NCBI GenBank assembly: GCA_036560145.1
Contig: DATBRV010000097.1
Location: 1-64,000 of the forward strand
Origin: DATBRV01 sp036560145
GTDB taxonomy: Bacteria > Myxococcota_A > UBA9160 > SMWR01
Length of the DNA: 64,000 nucleotides
Reading direction: 5' to 3'
Positions 16,256 to 25,900 of this stretch are shown one piece after another. Position numbers and translations under genes: made by a program. The notes below the pieces were generated by a model. That model had not been told where the DNA came from. It did not search any database and saw only the letters and a program-made list of their open reading frames with translations. The number at the start of each line of letters is the position of its first letter. Within the stretch, counting starts at the first letter, position 1.

Positions 16256-16597
16256 CTACCGGGACTCGACGGCTTCGGTCCCGCCTCGAAAAACCAGCTG
16301 CGGCTCTTGATCCTCCGCATCGCGCCGCGCTCTTCGGCTCAGGTCGTGGCGCGGCGCGAGATCGCACGCGGGGTCGGTCGCCGCGGCGTCGCCGACCAGC
16401 TGGAAGGCCTGGCAGCGGCAGCCGCCGAAGTCGCGCGCGCGCTCCTCGCAGCTGCGGCAGGGCTCGGGCATCCAGGCCTCGCCGCGGAAGGCGTTCATGC
16501 CCGGCGCGTCGGCCCAGCACGCCGCCTCAGCCATCGAGCTCTCGTCATCGACTCCTTCGATCGCATTTGCGCCCACGAGGAGCAAGACGCATGCCAT
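16256..16597 (-). pseudogene. Mosaic pseudogene: glycine-zipper leader joined to the pqqE 3' end
   Basis: The minus-strand frame (113 codons) joins two duplicated pieces. Bases about 16282-16527 copy the 3' end of pqqE (18232-18475) almost perfectly. They encode the auxiliary cluster region CWADAPGMNAFRGEAW, PCRSCEERARDFGGCRCQ and TDPACDLAPRHDL, and differ from pqqE at only a handful of sites. Bases about 16528-16620 copy the leader and start region of the glycine-zipper lipoprotein gene (about 14785-14875), including GAGCAAGACGCATGCCATGGAGA. The radical SAM core is absent, so it cannot act as PqqE. The frame is still open and begins at an ATG, so a cysteine-rich SPASM-like peptide could be made, but decay after a recent duplication is the simpler reading. 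Confidence 0.8.
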
Positions 16598-16689
16598 GGA
16601 GAGATGGCGGGTTTCCGGTAGCAGCGCGCGCGGGGTGAAGCGCCTGCGCCGCGGCGGAGACGGAAGGGAGCCCCTTTGTGCAGCGCGGA

Positions 16690-18231
16690 CTAGCGCTGAC
16701 CGCTAGCGCCAGTCGGGCGTTTACGCCGCGCGGAGGTCCTTTCGGGCGCGTGGCTGCGGTCGACGAGAATCGCGTAGATCAGCGGCGGGAGCAGCATGCA
16801 GAGCACCGACTGCGTCTGCGCCGCATCGCCGCGGTTCTGCGCCAGCACCACGATCGCATAGCGTCCGACGATCGCGGACACCGAGAAGACGAGCCAGAAA
16901 ACCTCGTCGCAGAGGGCCATGCGCACCCGCATCGCCAGCTCGCGGCGGCGGGGCGCGTCGTAGCAGCGCAGCAGCGCCATCAGGATCAGGGGCGGGCACA
17001 GATACCACGAGTGCAGGAAGGTGCGGCCCAGCAGCGCCTGCACGACGAGGGCCGTGATCAGCGCCACCTCGAGCGGGAGGCCGCGCCAGCGCACCCAGGC
17101 CCCCGCGATCAGCGCGAGCGCGGTGCCGAGCAGCCCGAGCGCCTGGACGAAGGGAGCCGAAAGGCCAAACGCGAGCGACAACACGAAGTACGGCGACAGC
17201 AGGACCTTCTGGGATTCCGCGCGCAGCCCGTCGAAGGTTGCGAGGCCCTGCCAGAGCGGGAGGTAGCAGAGCGCCAGCGTCGCGAGCAGAGTCGCCGTGA
17301 AGGCGATGCTCGCGCGCAATCGCTCGGAGCGGGAGCGGTCGCTTGCTGCCGGCCGGAACAGATCGACGAAGACCGCGGGGGCCACGACCAGCAGCGAGAG
17401 CTTGAAGGCGCCGACGAGCCCGACACACAACCCCGCGCCGGCGGCCCACGCGGCGCCGCGGCGGCGCAGCAGCAAGACCGTGAGAAGCAGGATCGGGCCC
17501 GTCCAGCTCTCCAGATGGGCGTTCTGCGTCATCTCGAGCAGCAGCAGCGGATTCAGTCCGAGCCAGGCGAGGGCCGCGAGCCGCTCGGCGGGCGCGAGCG
17601 CCTGCGTCCGGCTCACGACGAGAAGGAGTGTCGCCCAGGGGAGGACCACGAAGAGCTTGAGGAGCCAGAAGCCGAGGGCCGTGCCCGCGCCGAGCGCGCT
17701 CGCGGCCCGAAACATCAGCAGCGCCGCGGGACCGTAGGCGGAGGGCTGCGCCGTCCAGGGAATCCCCGCGAGCGCTTCGGCCGGAAGATGCCGCTGTGGG
17801 ATCGCGACGTACGGGTTCAGGCCGCGTTCGAGCATGTCCCCGTACGTCTGATAGAGGTAGAGGTCATTCGACAGGTGCGGCAGGTCGAAGAACGCCAGCG
17901 CCCAGAGCAGGGCGGTCGTCGCGATCAACCAGGATCGCAGCCGCAGCAGCTCGGGCTCGCCCGCGCGCCGCAGCCGCGCGACGAGCCAGGTGTTCACGGA
18001 ACACGCCGACAGCAGCAGGCAGACGTAGGCCACTCGCGTCGCGGGCGCGGAAAGAGTTGCCTCGGCAAACGGCGCGAGCCAGCCGTGGAGCAGCGGACCG
18101 AGAGCGATTCGGGCGCCGGCGATCTGGAGGTATCCGGTCGCATAGCCGTCCCATGGGCCGACCACGGACTGGAACGCGAGCATGGCCAGCCACGCGCCGA
18201 TCGCGAGTCCGAACAGGTTGCGAAGGCTCAC
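16690..18231 (-). CDS. Polytopic GT-C-type glycosyltransferase (polyprenyl-phosphate sugar dependent, putative)
   Basis: A 513-residue membrane protein with about 11-12 hydrophobic segments. An early extracytoplasmic loop, FFDLPHLSNDLYLYQTYGDMLERGLNPYV, matches the acidic loop of bacterial GT-C transferases of the MptB/DUF2029/GT87 kind, where an Asp after a Ser/Asn is the likely catalytic or metal-binding residue. Such enzymes use polyprenyl-phospho-mannose or a related donor on the periplasmic face. The GTG at 18231 overlaps the pqqE stop (GTGA), so it is co-translated with the PQQ genes even though no role in PQQ synthesis is known. Confidence 0.72.
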   Translation of the reverse strand: MSLRNLFGLAIGAWLAMLAFQSVVGPWDGYATGYLQIAGARIALGPLLHGWLAPFAEATLSAPATRVAYVCLLLSACSVNTWLVARLRRAGEPELLRLRSWLIATTALLWALAFFDLPHLSNDLYLYQTYGDMLERGLNPYVAIPQRHLPAEALAGIPWTAQPSAYGPAALLMFRAASALGAGTALGFWLLKLFVVLPWATLLLVVSRTQALAPAERLAALAWLGLNPLLLLEMTQNAHLESWTGPILLLTVLLLRRRGAAWAAGAGLCVGLVGAFKLSLLVVAPAVFVDLFRPAASDRSRSERLRASIAFTATLLATLALCYLPLWQGLATFDGLRAESQKVLLSPYFVLSLAFGLSAPFVQALGLLGTALALIAGAWVRWRGLPLEVALITALVVQALLGRTFLHSWYLCPPLILMALLRCYDAPRRRELAMRVRMALCDEVFWLVFSVSAIVGRYAIVVLAQNRGDAAQTQSVLCMLLPPLIYAILVDRSHAPERTSARRKRPTGASGQR

Positions 18232-19295
18232 CCTCGCAGGACCAGGGGCGGCTCGCGATCTTGCGCATCGCGCCGCGCTCTCTCGATCAGATCGTGGCGC
18301 GGCGCGAGATCGCACGCGGGGTCGGTCGCTGCGGCGTCGCCCACCAGCTGGAAGGCCTGGCAGCGGCAGCCCCCGAAGTCGCGCGCGCGCTCCTCGCAGC
18401 TGCGGCAGGGCTCGGGCATCCAGGCCTCGCCGCGGAAGGCGTTCATGCCGGGAGCTTCGGCCCAGCACGCCGCCAGCGAATCGGTTCGCACGTTCCCGAA
18501 CACGAGGCCGGGGATCGACGCGGCCGCGTGGCAGGGCAGGACGCGCCCGTCGGGCGTGACCACCAGCATGCGCCGCCCCCAGCCGCCCATGCAGGGCTTC
18601 GGGCGTCCGGCGAGGTAATCGGGCAGCACGAAGAGGATCTCGGGGCGCGGCGCCTCGCGACGCGCGCGGGCGACGGCCATTGCAGCCTCGTCGAGCTGCG
18701 CGCGCGTGGGCAGCAGCGCGTCGCGGTTCACCAGCGCCCAGCCGTAGTACTGCGCGTTCGCGAGCTCGAGGCGGTCGACGCCGAGCTCGCGCGCGAGCGC
18801 GACGATCTCCGCAACCCGCGAGAGGTTCCGGCGGTGGAGCACGACGTTCAGCGTGAGCGGGAGGCTCTCGGCGCGCACCCAGGCGGCGAAGGCGAGCTTG
18901 CGCTCGAACGCCGGCACCCCGGCCACCGCGTCCGATGCCGCGGCCTCCGCGTCCTGCACCGAGAGCTGGACGCTGCGCAGACCGGCGGCGCGCAGCCGCG
19001 CGAGGCCGTCGCGCGCGAGCGTCGTCCCGGCCGTCACCAGATGCGTGTAGAGGCCGGCCTCGGCCGCGCTGCCCACCAGCTCGGTCAGATCGGCGCGCAG
19101 CGTGGGCTCGCCTCCCGTGAGGCCGACGTGCACGACGCCCAGCGCCGCCGCCTCGCGGAAGACGCGGCGCCAGTCTTCCGTGCCGAGGGCGTCGGGGAAG
19201 CCGCGGAAGGCCACCGGGTTCGAGCAGTAGGCGCAGCGCAGCGGGCAGCGATAGGTCAGCTCGGCGATCAGGTTGTACGGGCGCGGGGCGCTCAC
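18228..19295 (-). CDS. pqqE: PqqE, radical SAM/SPASM PQQ biosynthesis enzyme
   Basis: A 355-residue radical SAM enzyme. The cluster motif is CPLRCAYC (Cys17, Cys21, Cys24) and GGEPTLR is the SAM-contacting segment. A C-terminal SPASM region carries the auxiliary Fe-S ligands (C in MGGWG, HAAAS, CRSC, GGCRCQ, DPAC). PqqE forms the Glu-Tyr carbon-carbon crosslink in the PqqA peptide, held by PqqD. The GTG start at 19295 overlaps the pqqCD stop by four bases. A nearly identical copy of its last 80 codons lies at about 16282-16527. Length is slightly below the usual 370-390 residues. Confidence 0.95.
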   Translation of the reverse strand: MSAPRPYNLIAELTYRCPLRCAYCSNPVAFRGFPDALGTEDWRRVFREAAALGVVHVGLTGGEPTLRADLTELVGSAAEAGLYTHLVTAGTTLARDGLARLRAAGLRSVQLSVQDAEAAASDAVAGVPAFERKLAFAAWVRAESLPLTLNVVLHRRNLSRVAEIVALARELGVDRLELANAQYYGWALVNRDALLPTRAQLDEAAMAVARARREAPRPEILFVLPDYLAGRPKPCMGGWGRRMLVVTPDGRVLPCHAAASIPGLVFGNVRTDSLAACWAEAPGMNAFRGEAWMPEPCRSCEERARDFGGCRCQAFQLVGDAAATDPACDLAPRHDLIERARRDAQDREPPLVLRG

Positions 19296-20227
19296 CGCGG
19301 GATCGGTTGCGCCGCCAGCACGCCGAGCCGCTGCATGCTGGCGAGGAACTCGTACACGTCGCCGGCAAGCCCGCCGACGTCCGGGTGTCGCCGCCGCAGC
19401 TCCTTCGCGATCGCGACCGCGCTGCGCTCGCCGTCGCACAGCTCGAGGATCTCCCGCCCGCTCGCGCTCGGCTTCACGGCCCGCTCGGGAAGCACCACCA
19501 GCAGCTCCCCCCCCTCGTCGCGCAGCTGCGCGTGGGGCGAGAGGCGAGGGCGCGCGTGCCCCGCCTCGATGGCGTCGAGCAGGCGCCAGAGGATCTCGCA
19601 CTTGCGCTCGAGCGCCGCCGCGCAGCGATCCTGATCCTCCGGCCTGACCGCGTGCTCCAGCACGAAGCGCAGCCCTTCGGCGGCGTCGCGCGGCGCCTGC
19701 TGCGTGCGGCTTCGGAAGTAGCGCAGGCCGGCGGTGTCGACCCACGGGTAGTGCTTCTCGAACGCTTCGATGCGGGTCTTCATGATGTCGCCGGCGAAGA
19801 GCTCGGTCAGCGACGAGGCCACGCTCTCGAGCAGATCGTGGGATTCGACGAAGCGCACGTAGTCGTCGCAGGTCGCGCGCACGCCGGGCAGCACGTCGTC
19901 CAGGCTCTCGACCTCGCGGCGCCCCTCGCCCACCGCCTCCGCCAGCGCCAGCCAGAGCTCGAGGCCCCCGCTCCCCTTCGCGTCGCCGTCGTGATCCCGG
20001 ATGCGCCGCACCCAGCCGCGCCGGAAGTCCGGGTCCGCGGCCTTCGAGAGGATCAGCCCATCCTTGATCGGGATGCGCGTCTGGTAGTAGTAGCGGTTGC
20101 GCACCCAGGTCTGGATCTCCTCCCGGGAGAGCCGGCCCGCGTGCATGCGAAGATTGAACGGATGCAGGTGGTGGTAGCGCTCGGCGCCGATCCGCCGCAG
20201 GCGAGCCTCGAACGCCGCCGCGCTCAC
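19292..20227 (-). CDS. pqqC: PqqC-PqqD fusion protein
   Basis: A 311-residue fusion. Residues 1 to about 220 are PqqC, the cofactor-free oxidase that closes the ring and performs the final eight-electron oxidation. Landmarks include ERYHHLHPFNLRMHAG, WVRNRYYYQTRIPIKDG and LTELFAGDIMKTRIEAFEKHYPWV. Residues about 225-311 are PqqD, the PqqA-binding chaperone (LSPHAQLRDEGG, LPERAVKPSASGREILELCDG, DVYEFLASMQRLG). Such PqqC/D fusions are known in methylotrophs. The start overlaps the pqqB stop by four bases, and pqqE follows with a GTGA overlap. Confidence 0.96.
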   Translation of the reverse strand: MSAAAFEARLRRIGAERYHHLHPFNLRMHAGRLSREEIQTWVRNRYYYQTRIPIKDGLILSKAADPDFRRGWVRRIRDHDGDAKGSGGLELWLALAEAVGEGRREVESLDDVLPGVRATCDDYVRFVESHDLLESVASSLTELFAGDIMKTRIEAFEKHYPWVDTAGLRYFRSRTQQAPRDAAEGLRFVLEHAVRPEDQDRCAAALERKCEILWRLLDAIEAGHARPRLSPHAQLRDEGGELLVVLPERAVKPSASGREILELCDGERSAVAIAKELRRRHPDVGGLAGDVYEFLASMQRLGVLAAQPIPR

Positions 20228-21117
20228 GCCTCGATCTCCTCGCCGTCGGACGCGATCCCGATCCCCGCGCTGCGCACCCGGGCCGCCTCGGGCGAGGCCG
20301 GATCCAGCACGGGGTTGGTGCCGTTCAGGTGGAAGTAGAGCGTGCGCCCGGGGAGCCTCGCGAGCGCGTCGAGGCTCCCGCCGGGGCCGTCGATGGGGAG
20401 GTGCCCCATCGCGAAGGCGTCGGGCGCGCCGGGGCGGAGCGCCTGCAATTCGCCCGCCTGCCAGAAGGTGCCGTCGACGAAGCGGCAGTCGGCGGCCTCC
20501 AGCTCGGCGAGGGTCCCCGGGTCGAGGCGCGGGAGGCCCGGCAGCACCACGAGCCGCTTCTTGCTACGCAGATCGGTGACACGCACGCCCGCGCTGGTCC
20601 CGGCGGCGGCCGGGACCAGGCCGGAGAGAAACGAGGGAAGCTTCGCGGGCACCGGGAACAGGCGCGCCTCGAGCCGGCCGGCCTGGTCGAGGGCGAAGGG
20701 CGTGTCGAGCGGCATGCCGCTCCAGACGGGCGCGAGCAGCCGGAAGACCGCGTTGTACCCGAGCAGCGCGTCGCGCACCCAGGGGGTCGAGAGGATCCGG
20801 TAGCTCAGCGCGTCGCGCAGCACGAGCAGGCCGAGCACGTGGTCGAGCTCCGCGTTCGCGAGCAGCACCACGTCGAGCGGGAGATCGCGGGTGCCCGGAC
20901 GCGGATGCAGGGCCGGGAAGCGCGCGAGCTGATCGCGAAGGTCGGGGCTCGCGCCGATCAGCGACCAGCGCTCGCCGTCCGCCGAGATCGCGAGCGAGGC
21001 CTGCGAGCGCGCGGGCAGCGCGGGATCGCCCGCGCGCGCGCGGACCGCGTTGCGCCCGCCGCAGTTCCACTGCGGCAGACCGCCGCCCGCGCAGGATCCC
21101 AGCACGCGGATCCGCAC
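20224..21117 (-). CDS. pqqB: PqqB, PQQ biosynthesis metallo-beta-lactamase-fold protein
   Basis: A 297-residue protein with the PqqB N-terminus RVLGSCAGGGLPQWNCGG, an RSQASLAIS segment, ANAELDHVLGLLVLR (the counterpart of the metal-binding HxHxDH loop) and VDGTFW followed by MGHLPIDGPGGSL. PqqB is an iron-dependent hydroxylase acting on the Glu-Tyr diamino acid before PqqC. It follows the acyl-CoA dehydrogenase by 6 bases and overlaps pqqCD. No pqqA-like peptide gene was found in front of it. Confidence 0.95.
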   Translation of the reverse strand: MRIRVLGSCAGGGLPQWNCGGRNAVRARAGDPALPARSQASLAISADGERWSLIGASPDLRDQLARFPALHPRPGTRDLPLDVVLLANAELDHVLGLLVLRDALSYRILSTPWVRDALLGYNAVFRLLAPVWSGMPLDTPFALDQAGRLEARLFPVPAKLPSFLSGLVPAAAGTSAGVRVTDLRSKKRLVVLPGLPRLDPGTLAELEAADCRFVDGTFWQAGELQALRPGAPDAFAMGHLPIDGPGGSLDALARLPGRTLYFHLNGTNPVLDPASPEAARVRSAGIGIASDGEEIEA

Positions 21118-21123
21118 GGCGTG

Positions 21124-22869
21124 TCAGATCTGGCCGGCCGCGAGCTGCCCGAGCAGGTGCTCGTCGCTCTCCAGGCGGCCCTTGGCGTTCTGCTGGATGC
21201 GTCGATCCATGTGCTCGGCGTCGAGCATCCGTCGGCGGATGAAGGATTCCGCCAGGCCGAGCCGCTCCGGCGCCGCGCCGGCCTGCTTGAGCAGCTCGCA
21301 GCTCGCGATCACGTCGATCACCATCTCGGCCAGCAGCTTGGCGCGCAGCAGCGCGTAGCCGAGGTCCGTGAAGAGCGCCTTCGCGGACTCCTCGATCCGC
21401 ACCATCACCTCCTCCACGCGCCGGGCCAGCGCACCCCGCGCCGGATCCGGGTGCAGCACGGCGAGCTCCGTGCGCAGCTCCTTGAACACCACCGCGAGCG
21501 CCCCCTTGCCCATCTCCTTGAGCGCGAAGGAGGCCTGGATCTCGCTGGTGCCTTCGTAGATCGTCATGATCAGGCTGTCCGCGTGGAGCTTGGCGACGTC
21601 GGCGTCCATCGTGTAGCCGATGCCGCCAAAAACCTGCATGGCGTCGCGGGTCAGATCGTCGCAGACCTCGGTCGCGAAGTACTTGCACAGCGGGGTGAGC
21701 AGCCGGACCTGGATGGTGTCGCGCTCGAGATCGCCCTGGATCATGGCCCGCTCGCCGGCCGACAGCTCCGGGCGGGCGAGCGCCGCCTCGCGCGCGTGGT
21801 TGCGGTCGAGCATGTGGTAGGTGCGGTAGAGCAGGGCTCGCACCGCCTCGGTGTTGACCACCATCTTCGCGAGCATGGTCATCACCAGCGGCTGCTTCGC
21901 GATCGGGACGCCGAACTGCTGGCGCTGCATGGCATAGCCGGTGGCGTCGTGCAGCGCGGCCTCGCAGAGCCCCAGGGCCTGGGCGGCGACCCCGAGCCGC
22001 GCGGCGTTCATCAGCTCGAGCATGGCTCGGAAGCCCTTTCCCTTCTTGCCCAGCCGCACGCCGATCGCCCCCTCGAAGATCACCTCGCAGGTGGCGGAGC
22101 CGTGGATCCCGAGCTTGCGCTCGAGCCGGGCGACGCGAACCCCGTTGGGGGAGCCGTCCTCGCGGTGCCGCGCCACCAGCACCAGCGAGAGGCCGTTGGT
22201 GGTGCCCTTCGACGGCTCGTAGCTGTCGGCGTCGCGCGCGAGCACCAGGTGCACCTCGGCGCCGCCGTTCGAGATGTAGATCTTCTGCCCGTCGATCCGG
22301 ATCCGGCCATCGGGCTGCTCGCTGGCGCGGGTCGTGATGCCGCCGAGGTCGCTGCCGGCCTGCGGCTCGGTCAGGTCCATGCAGCCCTGCACCTCGCCCG
22401 AGCTGAAGCGCGGCAGCCAGGCGCGTTTGACCTCCTCGCTGCCGAATTTCTGGATGTCGTCGGCGGCGCCGGCCTGGAGCCCCACCACCATCATCAGGCT
22501 CGGGTCGGCGCGCGAGATCATCTGGAGGTACATGCCCACGATCAGCGCCGGCAGCCCGAAGCCGCCATAGGCCTCGTCGACGCCGAGCGAGACCAGCCCC
22601 GCCTCGCGCAGCTGGTCGTAGGCGGCTCGGATGTGCGCGGGAGACTGCGCACCGCCGTCCGGCGTGAGCTCGGCCTCCTGGTGCCAGTTCTCGCGCGCGG
22701 AGCGCTCGAAGCTCGCGGCCAGCTTCGCGGTGGTCTCCAGCAGCGTCGAATACGCGGCGACCTCGGCCGGGACGTCGACCGCGGCGCCGCGCCGCAGCTC
22801 GATCAGGCTCTCCCAATCGACGAGATGCTCGAGGTAGAGGCGCATACCGGCGCCGAAGTAGTCCGTCAC
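21124..22869 (-). CDS. Acyl-CoA dehydrogenase family protein (C-terminal extension type)
   Basis: A 581-residue flavoprotein of the acyl-CoA dehydrogenase family. A FadE/AidB-like N-terminal helical part is followed by the FAD/substrate loop YLQMISRADPSLMMVVGLQ, MDLTEPQAGSDLGGI, the beta-domain ERKLGIHGSATCEVIFEGA and the flavin-end motif QVFGGIGYTMDADVAKLHAD. The IYEGTSEIQASFALKEMGKG stretch carries the region of the catalytic base. It should oxidise an acyl-CoA or similar thioester. GTG 22869 is preferred over ATG 22917 because AGGAG lies just upstream and the longer form would collide with ileS. It heads the operon that continues into pqqB. Confidence 0.9.
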   Translation of the reverse strand: MTDYFGAGMRLYLEHLVDWESLIELRRGAAVDVPAEVAAYSTLLETTAKLAASFERSARENWHQEAELTPDGGAQSPAHIRAAYDQLREAGLVSLGVDEAYGGFGLPALIVGMYLQMISRADPSLMMVVGLQAGAADDIQKFGSEEVKRAWLPRFSSGEVQGCMDLTEPQAGSDLGGITTRASEQPDGRIRIDGQKIYISNGGAEVHLVLARDADSYEPSKGTTNGLSLVLVARHREDGSPNGVRVARLERKLGIHGSATCEVIFEGAIGVRLGKKGKGFRAMLELMNAARLGVAAQALGLCEAALHDATGYAMQRQQFGVPIAKQPLVMTMLAKMVVNTEAVRALLYRTYHMLDRNHAREAALARPELSAGERAMIQGDLERDTIQVRLLTPLCKYFATEVCDDLTRDAMQVFGGIGYTMDADVAKLHADSLIMTIYEGTSEIQASFALKEMGKGALAVVFKELRTELAVLHPDPARGALARRVEEVMVRIEESAKALFTDLGYALLRAKLLAEMVIDVIASCELLKQAGAAPERLGLAESFIRRRMLDAEHMDRRIQQNAKGRLESDEHLLGQLAAGQI

Positions 22870-22915
22870 CCGCGGCTCCTGCGGAATGGCGGGTTGATGG
22901 TAGCCTATGCGCCCC

Positions 22916-25900
22916 ATGGCCCGTCCCGGCTTCGAGAAGGTCGCACCGGTCGTCGACTTTCCTCAGGCCGAGGCGAGGATCCGGCGGTTCTGGCGCGACG
23001 CGGACGTCTTCCGGAAGTCCCTCGCCAGGCGCCGCGGCGGGCCCCGCTTCGTCTTCTACGAGGGCCCTCCCACCGCGAACGGCACGCCCCACAACGGGCA
23101 CGTGCTCACGCGCGTGATGAAAGACGTCTTCCCCCGCTACCGATCGATGCGGGGGTACGACGTGCCGCGCCGCGCGGGCTGGGACACGCACGGGCTCGCA
23201 GTCGAGATCGAGGTCGAGAAGGAGCTCCGCATCTCGGGCCGCGAGGCGATCCTCGCCTACGGGGTGGAGCCCTTCGTGCGGCGCTGCCTCGAGAGCGTCT
23301 TTCGCTACACCGAGCAGTGGAAGGAGCTGACGGACAAGCTCGCCTTCTGGCTCGACATGGGCGACGCGTACGTCACCTACCACGAGAGCTACATCGAGAG
23401 CGTGTGGTGGGCGCTCTCCCAGCTCCACGCCCGCGGCCTGCTCTACCGCGGCCACAAGGTGGTCTGGTGGTGGGCGCAGGGGGGCACGGTGCTCTCGGCC
23501 GCGGAGGTGGGGGAGGGCTACAAGACGGTCGAGGATCCGTCGCTCTTCGTGCGCCTACCGCTGGCGGACGAGCCGGGGACGTCGCTGCTCGCCTGGACCA
23601 CCACGCCCTGGACCCTGCCCTCGAACGCCTTCGCCGCGGTCAAGCCCGACGTCGCCTACGCGGTGGTGCGCGACGGCGAGCAGCGCCTGATCGTGGCCGA
23701 GGCCAGGCTGGCGGCGCTCGCCGAGCTCGCCGGCCGCGAGCTGCCGGTCGAGCGGCGGCTCCAGGGCGAGCAGCTCGTCGGCCGGCGCTACGCGCCGCCC
23801 TTCGACTGGTTCGCTGGCCAGGCCGAAGCTGGCGATTTCTGGCGCGTGGTCGCCGCCGACTTCGTCGAGCTCGACGCCGGCACCGGCATCGTGCACATCG
23901 CCCCCGCCTTCGGCGAGCTCGACTTCGAGCTGCTGCGGCGCGAGCAGCAGACGCGCCGCGACCTGCCCCTGCTGTGCGCCGTGCGGCCGGACGGGAGCTT
24001 CGATCCGGCGCTCGCGCCCAAGGCCTACGCGGGCCGCTGGGTCAAGGATTGCGACCGCGATCTGTGTCGCGAGCTGAAGGAGCGCGCCCTGGTCTGGCAG
24101 CTCGGCCAGATCCGCCACGAGTATCCCTACTGCGTGCGCTCCGATCAGGACCCGCTGATCCAGTACGCGCGGCCGGCCTGGTACATCCGGACCACCGCCT
24201 TCGTGGAGGAGGCGCTCGCCAACAACGCCCGCGTCCAGTGGCTCCCCGAGCACGTGCGCGACGGGCGCTTCGGGGACTTCCTGCGCAACAACGTGGACTG
24301 GGCGCTCTCGCGCGAGCGCTTCTGGGGCACGCCGCTCAACGTCTGGATCAACGACGAGACCGGCGCCCTCGACGTTCCGTCGTCGACGGCGGAGATCCGG
24401 GCGCGCAACCCGCACGCCTTCGACGCCTTCGAGGCGGCGCGCCAGCGGGATCCCGGCCTCTCGCCCCACCTGCGCGTGCACAAGCCCTGGATCGACGCCG
24501 TCACCTGGACGCGGCCCGGCGAGCCCGGCGTCTACCGCCGCGTCCCCGAGGTGATCGACGCCTGGTTCGATTCGGGCTCGATGCCGTTCGCGCAGTGGGG
24601 CCATCCGCACCGGGGCTCGCAGGAGTTCGAGCGCAGCTTTCCGGCCGACTTCATCTCGGAGGCGATCGACCAGACCCGGGGCTGGTTCAACTCCCTGCTC
24701 TGGATCTCGACGCTGCTCTTCCCCGAGCGGGAGAAGCCGCACCCGTACAAGACCTGCGTCGTGCTCGGGCACGTCGCCGATCGCGAGGGTAAAAAAGAAT
24801 CGAAGAGCAAGGGCAACTACACGCCCCCCGAGATCATCCTCGACCGCGTGCGGCTCGAGCTCGCCGTGGTGTCGCCCGAGGGCGAGCCGCCCGCGCCCGG
24901 CGAGGCGGTGATCGCGCGCGAGGACTTCGAGGGGCTCGATCTGCGCGGCGAGCGCGCGAAGCTGAGCGTGTATCGCGACGATACGCCTTCGGCTTCGATG
25001 CAGATCGAGCTGCGGCCGGGCAAGCTCCCGCGCCGCGTGATCGTGCTGGCGCCGGCCGACGCGAAGGCGCTCCGCGTCACGCCGCGGCCGCACGGCAAGA
25101 AGGTGCTGCCGCGCGAGGTGCCGGACCTGCCGATCGGCGAGAAGCTGTGGGTCGAAGATCCGGGCTCGGATGCGCCCGGCGCCGATGCCTTCCGCTGGTT
25201 CTTCTTCGCCTCGAACCCGCCCTGGAACCCCACGCGCCACTCGCTCAGCGGCGTGCGCGCGCAGCAGCGCGAGCTCCCGCTCAAGCTCCGCAACGTCTAC
25301 GCCTTCTTCTCCATCTACGCGAACATCGACGGCTTCGACCCGTCGGATGCAGCCTGCCGCGCGGGCCGCCGCGCGGCCGCGGACCGCGGACTGATCGACC
25401 GCTGGATCCTCTCCGAGCTCGCGCTCCTCAACACGCGCGTGATCGAGCGGATGGACGCCTACCGCCTCTACGAGAGCACGATCCTGCTCACGGATTTCGT
25501 CGACGCGCTCTCGAACTGGTGGGTGCGGCGCAACCGGAGCCGCTTCTGGGCCGCCGGACTCGGCGAGGGCAAGCTCGACGCCTACTGGACGCTGTGGGAG
25601 ACGCTGAGCGCGCTCGCCCGGCTGCTGGCGCCATACCTTCCGTACGCGGCCGAGGAGATCTGGCAGAACCTGGTGCGCCGCCCGCTCGCCGCGGAGGCGG
25701 AGGAGAGCGTGCACCTGTGCGATTACCCGGCGCCGGACGCGGCCGCCATCGATCCCGAGCTCTCGCGCGTGATGGGCGCCGTGCGCGAGATCGTCTCGCT
25801 GGGGCTCCAGGTGCGCACGACGGAGAAGCTGCGGGTGCGCCAGCCGCTCTCTGCCGCGGAGCTGGTGCTCTCCGATCCTTCGCTGGAGGCGGCGCTGCGG

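Noticed and set aside
16690..19368. Single large minus-strand frame spanning the GT-C gene and pqqE
   Set aside because: The part beyond 18231 is an off-frame reading of pqqE. The GTGA overlap at 18228-18231 and the clear membrane start define a separate 513-residue protein.
21118..21123. Possible pqqA in front of pqqB
   Set aside because: Only 6 bases separate the acyl-CoA dehydrogenase stop from pqqB, and no short peptide with the Glu-x-x-x-Tyr motif was seen around the operon.
20329..24792. Very long plus-strand open frame opposite the PQQ and acyl-CoA dehydrogenase genes
   Set aside because: It has the Arg/Ala/Gly-rich composition of antisense and off-frame reading in GC-rich DNA. The opposite strand encodes recognisable enzymes throughout, and it also runs out of frame into ileS.
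24787..24800. AAAAAAG run in ileS as a possible programmed frameshift site
   Set aside because: The frame reads GGT AAA AAA GAA, which does not place the classical A AAA AAG heptamer in the needed phase, and the zero frame continues into conserved IleRS sequence.
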